From Bufo bufo (taxonomy: Eukaryota; Chordata; Amphibia; Anura; Bufonidae): a DNA stretch of 64,000 nucleotides. The stretch spans positions 3,800,946-3,864,945 of the forward strand of contig NC_053397.1 of NCBI RefSeq assembly GCF_905171765.1. The letters are read 5' to 3'. Each line of letters begins with the position of its first letter. Position 1 is the stretch's first letter. Shown here piece after piece: positions 20,911 to 33,600 of this stretch. The notes beneath the pieces were generated by a model. The model saw only the letters and a list, made by a program, of their open reading frames with translations, ran no database searches and was not told the DNA's origin. The position numbers were made by a program, and so were the translations under genes.

Positions 20911-21774
20911 CTAATATGTCCTTTTTGTAAGCTCTCCTTCCAATAATCCCTCATAGACTTCCATTCTGGACCTAATTATAAATATGACCTCTAGGGTACT
21001 TAGATCCCGGAACAAGATGGCACAATCATATGGTCTATGAGGGGGAAGGAAATCAGCATCGGACATGGAAAAAACATCAGCAAAGTCATTGATATACGTG
21101 GGAAGAGTTTTAAACTCCATAGTGACTCCAGCCTGAATAATAGGTAGACAGCATGAATCACATTCTAACCCCCATTTCTCTAATTCACCCATGGACCAGT
21201 TGATGACTGGATTATGAACCTGGAGCCAAGGCATGCCAAGAACTATCTCCACAGGTAAATTCTTTAAAATCAAAAAAGAACAACACTCCGTATGAAGGGC
21301 CCCCACAGTCAAGGTCACCTCAGGGGTACAATATTCTACTGTTCCGCTCACCAAAGGGGTAGAGTCAATAGCAATATTATGAATGGGGTTAGCCAGAGAC
21401 AAAATGGGCACCCCAAGAGAAAGAGCAAAATTGTGGTCAATAAAATTAGAGGCGGACCCAGAATCAATAAATGCCCTCCCAGAACGCTTACATGTGGCAA
21501 AAGAAATAACCACAGGTAACAATACTTTCTCTTTAACCACCTTGGGGAGTACCTTATCCTTCTGGGCGTCAGGACACGGAGATCTCCTGGAGGGAGGAAT
21601 TTTAGGACATTGCCGTAACCAGTGATCCGATTCTCCACAATAAAAGCAGGCACCCCTCTGACGTCTTTGATCCCTCATGGTCATTCCGAGCTGCATGGAT
21701 TCTTCTAGACGATCCTCCACTTTGACTCTTAAGGGTGAGGAGTCAGGTTTAGCTACCACCTGTGGCAACGTCAT
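20911..21774 (-). pseudogene. Gypsy-1 zinc knuckle and protease
   Basis: An open minus-strand stretch of 287 codons. One CCHC zinc knuckle, CFYCGESDHWLRQC (nucleocapsid), is followed about 65 residues later by the retropepsin-like core AFIDSGSASNFID, with D-S-G as active site, and by VLGMPWLQVHNPVINW. The end merges into the N-terminal RT linker (LPPHRPYDCAI), after which the frame is lost. The protease would cleave the Gag-Pol precursor. The ATG at 21774 is internal to gag-pol. Confidence 0.85.
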
Positions 21775-22332
21775 TCCCTGATTCGTCGGTCCAGTCTAAC
21801 AGCTAAAGTCATCATCTGCTCTAAGGTGTCGGGTAGGGTTAACTGACCAACAAATCCTTCAAGTCTTCAGAGAGCCCTACTTTGAACTGACACTTAAGCG
21901 CTGGATCATTCCAGCCAGAGGAAACGCACCATTTCCAGAATTTGGTGTAGTATTCCTCCACAGGTCTGTCTCCCTGGCTAAGAGACTTTAATTGAGACTC
22001 TGCCACAGCCGACCTATCGCGTCCATCATAGAGTACACTTAAAGCCTAAAAAAATGCTTCAACCGTAGCAATGCAAGGGGAATCCGTGGGGAGAGAGTAA
22101 GCCCATTATTGTGGGTCTCCCTGCAACAAAGAGATAATAATGCCTACTCTTTGTTGTTCGGAACCCGAAAAAATGTGGGCGTAAACGAAAATAAAGCTTA
22201 TGATATCTGGCAACTTAACACGAGGTTCAAGATTCTGAAAGGAGGAGGCCGCAATTGGTGGAGTCTGAAGTAACTCCTGCTGCTGTAGCCCCTCTACCAT
22301 TTGGGGCGAGGCTATGTACTTGGTCCGTGAGG
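21775..22332 (-). pseudogene. Gypsy-1 gag, broken
   Basis: Minus strand encodes a gag-like text: VEGLQQQELLQTPP near the start, QQRVGIIISLLQGDPQ, then in another frame SLSQGDRPVEEYYTKFWKW and KVGLSEDLKDLL. These match the capsid region of chromoviral Gag in order and spacing. Several stops (for example right after QGDPQ) and at least one frameshift separate the parts. Only about 30 bp lie between the LTR and the first gag ATG at 22300, so the leader is probably shortened; no clear primer-binding site was found. Confidence 0.75.
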
Positions 22333-23048
22333 ACTCACATAGGGATAAGTGCAGCCCTAAACTCCACCCACTCCCCTATCCCTACCTACTTGCAGCACGG
22401 CCCGTCCTAACCAACGGGGTACAACTGGGTGGCAGTACCTAGCTTACGTACGTGCAGGGGCCTTAAGGGAGGAAACAACAAGGGGAGAAAACACAGAAGC
22501 AACAAGCTTCCCAGGCTGGGTAAAACCACAACTGAAACCAATGGAAGCCAAGGTCTAGACCCAGGAGGTAACAAGGGCACAAAGGGGTAATTCAAGATCG
22601 AAGTCAATACAAGCTGAGGTCAGGAGCCAAGAGGTTGCATCAGTACAAGGGGCAACACAAGATAGAAGTCAAATACAAGCCGAGGTCAAACAAAAGTAGT
22701 CACACATGCAGAGAACACTAGGGAGGTGACAAGACCAATCACAGGCAACCTGTGGCCAGAAAAATATGTCTAATTGATGGGTCACAAGACTTGGCCAGCC
22801 TCACGTGACCCATGTCCAGCACATCAATACACCGAGCGCCGACTCATTTACATCAGCGCTCAGTTCCGCCCCTGCTCGTTGTCTAGGGGATGAAGGACGC
22901 CGGCCATGCTGAAGAGGCGTGAGCGGCCGGGTCCTCTACGCCACTTGTTACCATGGAGACGAGGGCGCCGGCCACGTCCTTGCTTTTCCTCACAAATGGG
23001 ATGCTGGCTGGCTGCAGGGAGAGAGCGCGTCGCCGGCTCCCCATTACA
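22333..23048 (-). repeat. Gypsy-1 5' LTR (right), uninterrupted
   Basis: Continuous copy of the LTR that is split into three pieces on the left side. It ends CCCCATTACA just before the CTGGG duplication. It serves as the empty-site reference for the BEL and L2 insertions: GGTAACAAGGGC at about 22566 has a single ACAAG. Confidence 0.85.
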
Positions 23049-23053
23049 CTGGG

Positions 23054-24004
23054 TCTGTATTTTCAGGGACTGTACTTTTGAGGTCTGTGGGATTTGGTCT
23101 GGGATTTTCTTTCATTTCTGGATGTGATGAAGGACATTTCTCTACTTGTGCTTGGAAGGTAGCAGGTCAGCAGTGGATGGGGTTATGGTCTACGTAAATA
23201 ACAGATGTCTACAATATTTTGGGTGATGCTTTTCTCACATCTTCTCTGAACCTCAGAACCTGATCTCCCCACTGAAAACTGACTGTCCATTTATCACAGT
23301 CCCTGCACTCAGATCCTGGCAGCCTGACTGCGGTCCAGTGAATAGGCCACCAAAGCCTGAGAAGATAAGGTCAGGCACCTGATACAGGTTGCAGAAATGT
23401 GTCAATGAACCAATTTACTTCCACAGGCCACCAGTGATGTTCATATTAGCCTTCTCTACCAAATACCTATTCACCAATTATCCTGACTGTATGGCTTTGG
23501 GGGGAGGAAGGCACAATCTTCCTTATCTGCCAATGGCACCAAAATTATCATTGCTTGGTTGTGCCAATATGTGCCAATATTTTATTAGGATTGTTCAGAT
23601 TCTATCATTGGCCCTTTGTGGATGTCCTGTCAGTTCAATAACGAACAGGAAAAGTTTTGTATCTTTCAGCTTTGGACGTTGGTGAACCTTGAAGAGATGA
23701 CAAATAAAACCTAAGACTTTCAACCAAATGATTCAATGAGGAGAGGACTGAGGCGCCATCGTAATGAGGATGTCTCATGAGATGGTCCAGATCATTAGAG
23801 AGGATAACCATAGAAGAAGAGATGACAAAGGTGAATAGTGACATAATGGAGGAAACCACTGGACGAAGATGATGAAGCCTGAAATCCCAACACAAAACAA
23901 GATATACTAGAGAAGCACAGATCAAATGGGTCCGGAATGGCAGTAGCTAGCTATAAGCACAGACCTATCATGCCTGATAAATAATCCAGCTCTGATGTGG
24001 ACCA
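23054..24004. other. Unassigned non-coding sequence
   Basis: The first about 70 bp resume the GGTCTG/TTTT word pattern seen before 3243. The remainder shows no gene or repeat I recognise; short open frames here have no family features. Confidence 0.5.
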
Positions 24005-24640
24005 CCTTGAAGGTGCAAAATATTTTTTATTGTGACAGACAATAATAAAGACAAAAGCAGAGAACTTTAACGTGCATACATATTCACCCCCTGAAAGTCA
24101 TTACTTTTTGAAGCCCCTTTTTACTGCAGTTACAGATGCAGTCTCTTGGGATATGTCTCTATAGCTCAACTCAGACCCCGGGACCTGTGCCGTTCTGCTA
24201 GGTGGTTGTGTTAGTGTCCAGCAGTCGTCAGGTTAGGCCACAGATTCTCCACTGAGCTGAGTGCCGAGCTGTGACTCGGGCATTCCCCGACATCAGGCAC
24301 CTTCAGTGTAGCTTCAGCCGTATGTGTGTCATATCTGTGGCCAACTGAAAAAGGTTTTCTTTCAAAATTGCCCTGTATTTACTGTCCTCCATCTTTCCTT
24401 CAATCCAGATGCCTCATGATCCAACTAACACCAACCTTTACTGTGAAAATAGTGTTTTTGGGGTGATAGGAAGTGACTGTTGTATTTGTGTAACACATCG
24501 CATTTCCCATGATGGCATCATCTGACCAATGAACCACCGGCAATGAACCACCGGCAACATGCTGCTTAATTCTGTTGCTCCATAAAGATCTGTTGTGTGG
24601 GATGTAAGGCTTAAAGTGATTCTTCTATCTCCTCTGTGGA
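24005..24640 (-). mobile_element. Tc1/mariner-like element B, left half
   Basis: Decayed but collinear with a widespread fish and frog Tc1 family whose transposase is on the minus strand. In order: an end carrying GTGCATACATATTCACCCCC at 24075-24094, TCTTGGGATATGTCTCTAT, GCCACAGATTCTCCACTGAG, AGGTTTTCTTTC...ATTGCCCTGTATTTACTG, GGGTGATAGGAAGTG, CATCTGACCAATGAACC and TCCATAAAGATCTG. These correspond to successive parts of the transposase gene. The 14-bp word CAATGAACCACCGG is duplicated at about 24527-24554. The outer limit is approximate. The half ends where the 51-bp array begins. Confidence 0.75.
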
Positions 24641-27600
24641 GGGTACGGCTTATAGCGTCCTATGGACGGATCCTTCCGTCTCCTCTGTGGAGGGTACGGC
24701 TTATAGCGTCCTATGGGCGTATCCTTCCATCTCCTCTGTGGGGGGTACGGCTTATAGCGTCCTATGGACGGATCCTTCCATCTCCTCTGTGGAGGGTACG
24801 GCTTATAGCGTCCTATGGACGGATCCTTCCATCTCCTCTGTGGGGGGTACGGCTTATAGCGTCCTATGGACGGATCCTTCCATCTCCTCTGTGGAGGGTA
24901 CGGCTTATAGCGTCCTATGGACGGATCCTTCCATCTCCTCTGTGGGGGGTACGGCTTATAGCGTCCTATGGACGGATCCTTCCATCTCCTCTGTGGAGGG
25001 TACGGCTTATTGTGTCCTATGGACGGATCCTTCCATCTCCTCTGTGGAGGGTACGGCTTATAGCGTCCTATGGTCGGATCCTTCCATCTCCTCTGTGGGG
25101 GGTACGGCTTATAGTGTCCTATGGACGGATCCTTCCATCTCCTCTGTGGGGGGTAAGGCTTATAGCGTCCTATGGGCGTATCCTTCCATCTCCTCTGTGG
25201 GGGGTACGACTTATAGCGTCCTATGGACGGATCCTTCCATCTCCTCTGTGGAGGGTACGGCTTATAGCGTCCTATGGATGGATCCTTCCATCCCCTCTGT
25301 GGGGGTACGGCTTATAGCGTCCTATGGACGGATCCTTCCGTCTCCTCTGTGGAGGGTACGGCTTATAGCGTCCTATGGACGGATCCTTCCATCTCCTCTG
25401 TGGGGGGTACGGCTTATAGCGTCCTATGGACGGATCCTTCCATCTCCTCTGTGGAGGGTACGGCTTATAGCGTCCTATGGACGGATCCTTCCGTCTCCTC
25501 TGTGGGGGGGTACGGCTTATAGCGTCCTATGGACGGATCCTTACATCTCCTCTGTGGAGGGTACGGCTTATAGCGTCCTATGGACGGATCCTTCCATCTC
25601 CTCTGTGGAGGGTACGGCTTATAGCGTCCTATAGACGGATCCTTCCATCTCCTCTGTGGAGGGTACGACTTATAGCGTCCTATGGACGGATCCTTCCATC
25701 TCCTGCTGTGGGGGGGGGGGGTACGGCTTATAGCGTCCTATGGACGGATCCTTCCATCTCCTCTGTGGAGGGTACGGCTTATAGCGTCCTATGGACGGAT
25801 CCTTCCATCTCCTGCTGTGGGGGGGGGTACGGCTTATAGCGTCCTATGGACGGATCCTTCCATCTCCTCTGTGGAGGGTACGGCTTATAGCGTCCTATGG
25901 ACGGATCCTTCCATCTCCTCTGTGGAGGGTACGGCTTATAGCGTCCTATGGACGGATCCTTCCATCTCCTCTGTGGGGGGTACGGCTTATAGCGTCCTAT
26001 GGACGGATCCTTCCATCTCCTCTGTGGAGGGTACGGCTTATAGCGTCCTATGGACGGATCCTTCCATCTCTTCTGTGGAGGGTACGGCTTATAGCGTCCT
26101 ATGGACGGATCCTTCCATCTCCTCTGTGGGGGGTACGGCTTATAGCGTCCTATGGACGGATCCTTCCATCTCCTCTGTGGGGGGTACGGCTTATAGCGTC
26201 CTATGGACGGATCCTTTCGTCTCCTCTGTGGGGGGTACGGCTTATAGCGTCCTATGGACGGATCCTTCCATCTCCTCTGTGGGGTGTACGGCTTATAGCG
26301 TCCTATGGACGGATCCTTCCATCTCCTCTGTGGGGGGGTACGGCTTATAGCGTCCTATGGACGGATCCTTCCATCTCCTCTGTGGAGGGTACGGCTTATA
26401 GCGTCCTATGGACAGTTCCATCCATCTCCTCTGTGGGGGGGTACGGCTTATAGCGTCCTATGGACGGATCCTTCCATCTCCTCTGTGGGGGGTACGGCTT
26501 ATAGCATCCTATGGACGGATCCTTCCATCTCCTCTGTGGAGGGTACGGCTTATAGCGTCCTATGGACGGATCCTTCCATCTCCTCTGTGGAGGGTACGGC
26601 TTATAGCGTCCTATGGACGGATCCTTCCATCTCCTCTGTGGAGGGTACGGCTTATAGCGTCCTATGGACGGATCCTTCCATCTCCTCTGTGGGGGGTACG
26701 GCGTATAGCGTCCTATGGACGGATCCTTCCATCTCCTCTGTGGAGGGTACGGCTTATAGCGTCCTATGGTCGGATCCTTCCATCTCCTCTGTGGAGGGTA
26801 CGGCTTATAGCGTCCTATTTAAGGATCCTTCCATCCCCTCTGTGGGGGTACGGCTTATAGCGTCCTATGGACGGATCCTTCCGTCTCCTCTGTGGAGGGT
26901 ACGGCTTATAGCGTCCTATGGACGGATCCTTCCATCTCCTCTGTGGGGGGTACGGCTTATAGCGTCCTATGGACGGATCCTTCCATCTCCTCTGTGGAGG
27001 GTACGGCTTATAGCGTCCTATGGACGGATCCTTCCGTCTCCTCTGTGGGGGGGTACGGCTTATAGCGTCCTATGGACGGATCCTTACATCTCCTCTGTGG
27101 AGGGTACGGCTTATAGCGTCCTATGGACGGATCCTTCCATCTCCTCTGTGGAGGGTACGGCTTATAGCGTCCTATGGACGGATCCTTCCATCTCCTCTGT
27201 GGAGGGTACGGCTTATAGCGTCCTATAGACGGATCCTTCCATCTCCTCTGTGGAGGGTACGACTTATAGCGTCCTATGGACGGATCCTTCCATCTCCTGC
27301 TGTGGGGGGGGGGTACGGCTTATAGCGTCCTATGGACGGATCCTTCCATCTCCTCTGTGGAGGGTACGGCTTATAGCGTCCTATGGACGGATCCTTCCAT
27401 CTCCTGCTGTGGGGGGGGGGTACGGCTTATAGCGTCCTATGGACGGATCCTTCCATCTCCTCTGTGGAGGGTACGGCTTATAGCGTCCTATGGACGGATC
27501 CTTCCATCTCCTCTGTGGAGGGTACGGCTTATAGCGTCCTATGGACGGATCCTTCCATCTCCTCTGTGGGGGGTACGGCTTATAGCGTCCTATGGACGGA

Positions 27601-30600
27601 TCCTTCCATCTCCTCTGTGGAGGGTACGGCTTATAGCGTCCTATGGACGGATCCTTCCATCTCTTCTGTGGAGGGTACGGCTTATAGCGTCCTATGGACG
27701 GATCCTTCCATCTCCTCTGTGGGGGGTACGGCTTATAGCGTCCTATGTACGGATCCTTCCATCTCCTCTGTGGGGGGTACGGCTTATAGCGTCCTATGGA
27801 CGGATCCTTTCGTCTCCTCTGTGGGGGGTACGGCTTATAGCGTCCTATGGACGGATCCTTCCATTTCCTCTGTGGGGTGTACGGCTTATAGCGTCCTATG
27901 GACGGATCCTTCCATCTCCTCTGTGGGGGGGTACGGCTTATAGCGTCCTATGGACGGATCCTTCCATCTCCTCTGTGGAGGGTACGGCTTATAGCGTCCT
28001 ATGGACAGTTCCATCCATCTCCTCTGTGGGGGGGTACGGCTTATAGCGTCCTATGGACAGATCCTTCCATCTCCTCTGTGGGGGGTACGGCTTATAGCAT
28101 CCTATGGACGGATCCTTCCATCTCCTCTGTGGAGGGTACGGCTTATAGCGTCCTATGGACGGATCCTTCCATCTCCTCTGTGGAGGGTACGGCTTATAGC
28201 GTCCTATGGACGGATCCTTCCATCTCCTCTGTGGAGGGTACGGCTTATAGCGTCCTATGGACGGATCCTTCCATCTCCTCTGTGGAGGGTACGGCTTATA
28301 GCGTCCTATGGACGGATCCTTCCATCTCCTCTGTGGGGGGTACGGCGTATAGCGTCCTATGGACGGATCCTTCCATCTCCTCTGTGGAGGGTACGGCTTA
28401 TAGCGTCCTATGGTCGGATCCTTCCATCTCCTCTGTGGAGGGTACGGCTTATAGCGTCCTATTTAAGGATCCTTCCATCTTCTCTGTGGGGGGGTACGGC
28501 TTATAGCGTCCTATGGACGGATCCTTCCATCTCCTCTGTGGGGGGTACGGCTTATAGCGTCCTATGGACGGATCCTTCCGTCTCCTCTGTGGGGGGTACG
28601 GCTTATAGCGTCCTATGGACGGATCCTTCCATCTCCTCTGTGGGGGGTACGGCTTATAGCGTCCTATGGACGGATCCTTCCATCTCCTCTGTGAGGGGTA
28701 CGGCTTATAGCGTCCTATGGACGGATCCTTCCATCTCCTCTGTGGAGGGTACGGCTTATAGCGTCCTATTTAAGGATCCTTCCATCTCCTCTGTGGGGGG
28801 GTACGGCTTATAGCGTCCTATAGACAGATCCTTCCATCTCCTCTGTGGGGGGTACGGCTTATAGCGTCCTATGGACGGATCCTTCCGTCTCCTCTGTGGG
28901 GGGTACGGCTTATAGCGTCCTATGGACGGATCCTTCCATCTTCTCTGTGGGGGGTACGGCTTATAGCGTCCTATGGACGGATCCTTCCATCTCCTCTGTG
29001 AGGGGTACGGCTTATAGCGTCCTATGGACGGATCCTTCCATCTCCTCTGTGGGGGGTACGGCTTATAGCGTCCTATGGACAGATCCTTCCATCTCCTCTG
29101 TGGGGGGTACGGCTTATAGCGTCCTATGGACGGATCCTTCCATCTCCTCTGTGGGGGGTACGGCTTATAGCGTCCTATGGACGGATCCTTCCATCTCCTC
29201 TGTGGGGGGTACGGCTTATAGTGTCCTATGGACAGATCCTTCCATCTCCTCTGTGGGGGGTACGGCTTATAGCGTCCTATGGACGGATCCTTCCATCTCC
29301 TCTGTGGAGGGTACGGCTTATAGCGTCCTATGGACAGATCCTTCCATCTCCTCTGTGGGGGGTACGGCTTATAGCGTCCTATGGACGGATCCTTCCATCT
29401 CCTCTGTGGGGGGTACGGCTTATAGCGTCCTATGGACGGATCCTTCCATCTCCTCTGTGGGGGGTACGGCTTATAGTGTCCTATGGGCGTATCCTTCCAT
29501 CTCCTCTGTGGGGGGTACAGCTTATAGCGTCCTATGGACGGATCCTTACATCTCCTCTGTGGGGGGTACGGCTTATAGCGTCCTATGGACGGATCCTTCC
29601 ATCTCCTCTGTGGAGGGTACGGCTTATAGCATCCTATGGACGGATCCTTCCATCTCCTCTGTGGGGGGTACGGCTTATAGCGTCCTATGGACGGATCCTT
29701 CCATCTCCTCTGTGGGGGGGTACGGCTTATAGTGTCCTATGGACGGATCCTTCCATCTCCTCTGTGGAGGGTACGGCTTATAGCGTCCTATGGATGGATC
29801 CTTCCATCTCCTCTGTGGAGGGTACGGCTTATAGCGTCCTATGGATGGATCCTTCCATCTCCTCTGTGGAGGGTACGGCTTATAGCGTCCTATGGACGGA
29901 TCCTTCCATCTCCTCTGTGGGGGGTACGGCTTATAGCGTCCTATGGACGGATCCTTCCATCTCCTCTGTGGGGGGTACGGCTTATAGCGTCCTATGGACG
30001 GATCATTCCATCTCCTCTGTGGGGGGTACGGCTTATAGCGTCCTATAGACGGATCCTTCCATCTCCTCTGTGGGGGGGTACGGCTTATAGCGTCCTATGG
30101 ACGGATCCTTCGATCTCCTCTGTGGAGGGTACGGCTTATAGTGTCCTATGGACGGATCCTTCCATCTCCTCTGTGGGGGGTACGGCTTATAGCGTCCTAT
30201 GGACGGATCCTTTCGTCTCCTCTGTGGGGGGTACGGCTTATAGCGTCCTATGGACGGATCCTTCCATCTCCTCTGTGGGGTGTACGGCTTATAGCGTCCT
30301 ATGGACGGATCCTTCCATCTCCTCTGTGGGGGGGTACGGCTTATAGCGTCCTATGGACGGATCCTTCCATCTCCTCTGTGGAGGGTACGGCTTATAGCGT
30401 CCTATGGACAGTTCCATCCATCTCCTCTGTGGGGGGGTACGGCTTATAGCGTCCTATGGACGGATCCTTCCATCTCCTCTGTGGGGGGTACGGCTTATAG
30501 CATCCTATGGACGGATCCTTCCATCTCCTCTGTGGAGGGTACGGCTTATAGCGTCCTATGGACGGATCCTTCCATCTCCTCTGTGGAGGGTACGGCTTAT

Positions 30601-33600
30601 AGCGTCCTATGGACGGATCCTTCCATCTCCTCTGTGGAGGGTACGGCTTATAGCGTCCTATGGACGGATCCTTCCATCTCCTCTGTGGAGGGTACGGCTT
30701 ATAGCGTCCTATGGACGGATCCTTCCATCTCCTCTGTGGGGGGTACGGCGTATAGCGTCCTATGGACGGATCCTTCCATCTCCTCTGTGGAGGGTACGGC
30801 TTATAGCGTCCTATGGTCGGATCCTTCCATCTCCTCTGTGGAGGGTACGGCTTATAGCGTCCTATTTAAGGATCCTTCCATCTTCTCTGTGGGGGGGTAC
30901 GGCTTATAGCGTCCTATAGACAGATCCTTCCATCTCCTCTGTGGGGGGTACGGCTTATAGCGTCCTATGGACGGATCCTTCCGTCTCCTCTGTGGGGGGT
31001 ACGGCTTATAGCGTCCTATGGACGGATCCTTCCATCTTCTCTGTGGGGGGTACGGCTTATAGCGTCCTATGGACGGATCCTTCCATCTCCTCTGTGAGGG
31101 GTACGGCTTATAGCGTCCTATGGACGGATCCTTCCATCTCCTCTGTGGAGGGTACGGCTTATAGCGTCCTATTTAAGGATCCTTCCATCTCCTCTGTGGG
31201 GGGGTACGGCTTATAGCGTCCTATAGACAGATCCTTCCATCTCCTCTGTGGGGGGTACGGCTTATAGCGTCCTATGGACGGATCCTTCCGTCTCCTCTGT
31301 GGGGGGTACGGCTTATAGCGTCCTATGGACGGATCCTTCCATCTTCTCTGTGGGGGGTACGGCTTATAGCGTCCTATGGACGGATCCTTCCATCTCCTCT
31401 GTGAGGGGTACGGCTTATAGCGTCCTATGGACGGATCCTTCCATCTCCTCTGTAGGGGGTACGGCTTATAGCGTCCTATGGACGGATCATTCATCTCCTC
31501 TGTGGAGGGTACGGCTTATAGCGTCCTATGGACAGATCCTTCCATCTCCTCTGTGGGGGGTACGGCTTATAGCGTCCTATGGACGGATCCTTCCATCTCC
31601 TCTGTGGGGGGTACGGCTTATAGCGTCCTATGGACGGATCCTTCCATCTCCTCTGTGGGGGGTACGGCTTATAGTGTCCTATGGGCGTATCCTTCCATCT
31701 CCTCTGTGGGGGGTACAGCTTATAGCGTCCTATGGACGGATCCTTACATCTCCTCTGTGGGGGGTACGGCTTATAGCGTCCTATGGACGGATCCTTCCAT
31801 CTCCTCTGTGGAGGGTACGGCTTATAGCATCCTATGGACGGATCCTTCCATCTCCTCTGTGGGGGGTACGGCTTATAGCGTCCTATGGACGGATCCTTCC
31901 ATCACCTCTGTGGGGGGGTACGGCTTATAGTGTCCTATGGACGGATCCTTCCATCTCCTCTGTGGAGGGTACGGCTTATAGCGTCCTATGGATGGATCCT
32001 TCCATCTCCTCTGTGGAGGGTACGGCTTATAGCGTCCTATGGATGGATCCTTCCATCTCCTCTGTGGAGGGTACGGCTTATAGCGTCCTATGGACGGATC
32101 CTTCCATCTCCTCTGTGGGGGGTACGGCTTATAGCGTCCTATGGACGGATCCTTCCATCTCCTCTGTGGGGGGTACGGCTTATAGCGTCCTATGGACGGA
32201 TCATTCCATCTCCTCTGTGGGGGGTACGGCTTATAGCGTCCTATAGACGGATCCTTCCATCTCCTCTGTGGGGGGGTACGGCTTATAGCGTCCTATGGAC
32301 GGATCCTTCGATCTCCTCTGTGGAGGGTACGGCTTATAGTGTCCTATGGATGGATCCTTCCATCTCTTCTGTGGTGGGTACGGCTTATAGCGTCCTATGG
32401 ACGGATCCTTCCATCTCCTCTGTGGGGGGTACGGCTTATAGCGTCCTATGGACGGATCCTTCCATCTCCTCTGTGGGGGGTACGGCTTATAGTGTCCTAT
32501 GGACGGATCCTTCCATCTCCTCTGTGGGGGGTACGGCTTATAGTGTCCTATGGACGGATCCTTCCATCTCCTCTGTGGAGGGTACGGCTTATAGCGTCCT
32601 ATGGACTGATCCTTCATCTCCTCTGTGGGGGGTACGGCTTATAGCGTCCTATGGTCGGATCCTTCCATCTCCTCTGTGGGGGGTACGGCTTATAGCGTCC
32701 TATGGAGGGATCCTTCCATCTCCTCTGTGGGGGGTACGGCTTATAGCGTCCTATGGAGGGATCCTTCCATCTCCTCTGTGGGGGGTACGGCTTATAGCGT
32801 CCTATGGACGGATCCTTCCATCTCCTCTGTGGGGGGTACGGCTTATAGCGTCCTATGGAGGGATCCTTCCATCTCCTCTGTGGGGGGTACGGCTTATAGC
32901 GTCCTATGGACGGATCCTTCCATCTCCTCTGTGGGGGGTACGGCTTATAGCGTCCTATGGACGGATCCTTCCATCTCCTCTGTGGGGGGTACGGCTTATA
33001 GCGTCCTATGGACGGATCCTTCCATCTCCTCTGTGGGGGGTACGACTTATAGCGTCCTATGGACGGATCCTTCCATCTCCTCTGTGGAGGGTACGGCTTA
33101 TAGCGTCCTATGGACGGATCCTTCCGTCTCCTCTGTGGGGGGGTACGGCTTATAGCGTCCTATGGACGGATCCTTACATCTCCTCTGTGGAGGGTACGGC
33201 TTATAGCGTCCTATGGACGGATCCTTCCATCTCCTCTGTGGAGGGTACGGCTTATAGCGTCCTATAGACGGATCCTTCCATCTCCTCTGTGGAGGGTACG
33301 ACTTATAGCGTCCTATGGACGGATCCTTCCATCTCCTGCTGTGGGGGGGGGGTACGGCTTATAGCGTCCTATGGACAGATCCTTCCATCTCCTCTGTGGA
33401 GGGTACGGCTTATAGCGTCCTATGGACGGATCCTTCCATCTCCTGCTGTGGGGGGGGGTACGGCTTATAGCGTCCTATGGACGGATCCTTCCATCTCCTC
33501 TGTGGAGGGTACGGCTTATAGCGTCCTATGGACGGATCCTTCCATCTCCTCTGTGGAGGGTACGGCTTATAGCGTCCTATGGACGGATCCTTCCATCTCC

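Larger units (their letters stand above)
3248..23048 (-). mobile_element. Ty3/Gypsy chromovirus with many nested insertions
   Basis: The element reads on the minus strand. It is flanked by a 5-bp target duplication CTGGG at 3243-3247 and 23049-23053. The plus-strand left LTR starts TGTCAC and the right LTR ends ATTACA. In minus-strand order it holds LTR, gag, zinc knuckle and protease, reverse transcriptase, RNase H, integrase with chromodomain, then LTR. Removing the inserted elements and their duplications leaves about 5.4 kb, a normal Gypsy length. All genes are broken by stops, frameshifts or insertions. The chromodomain places it among chromoviruses. Confidence 0.85.
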
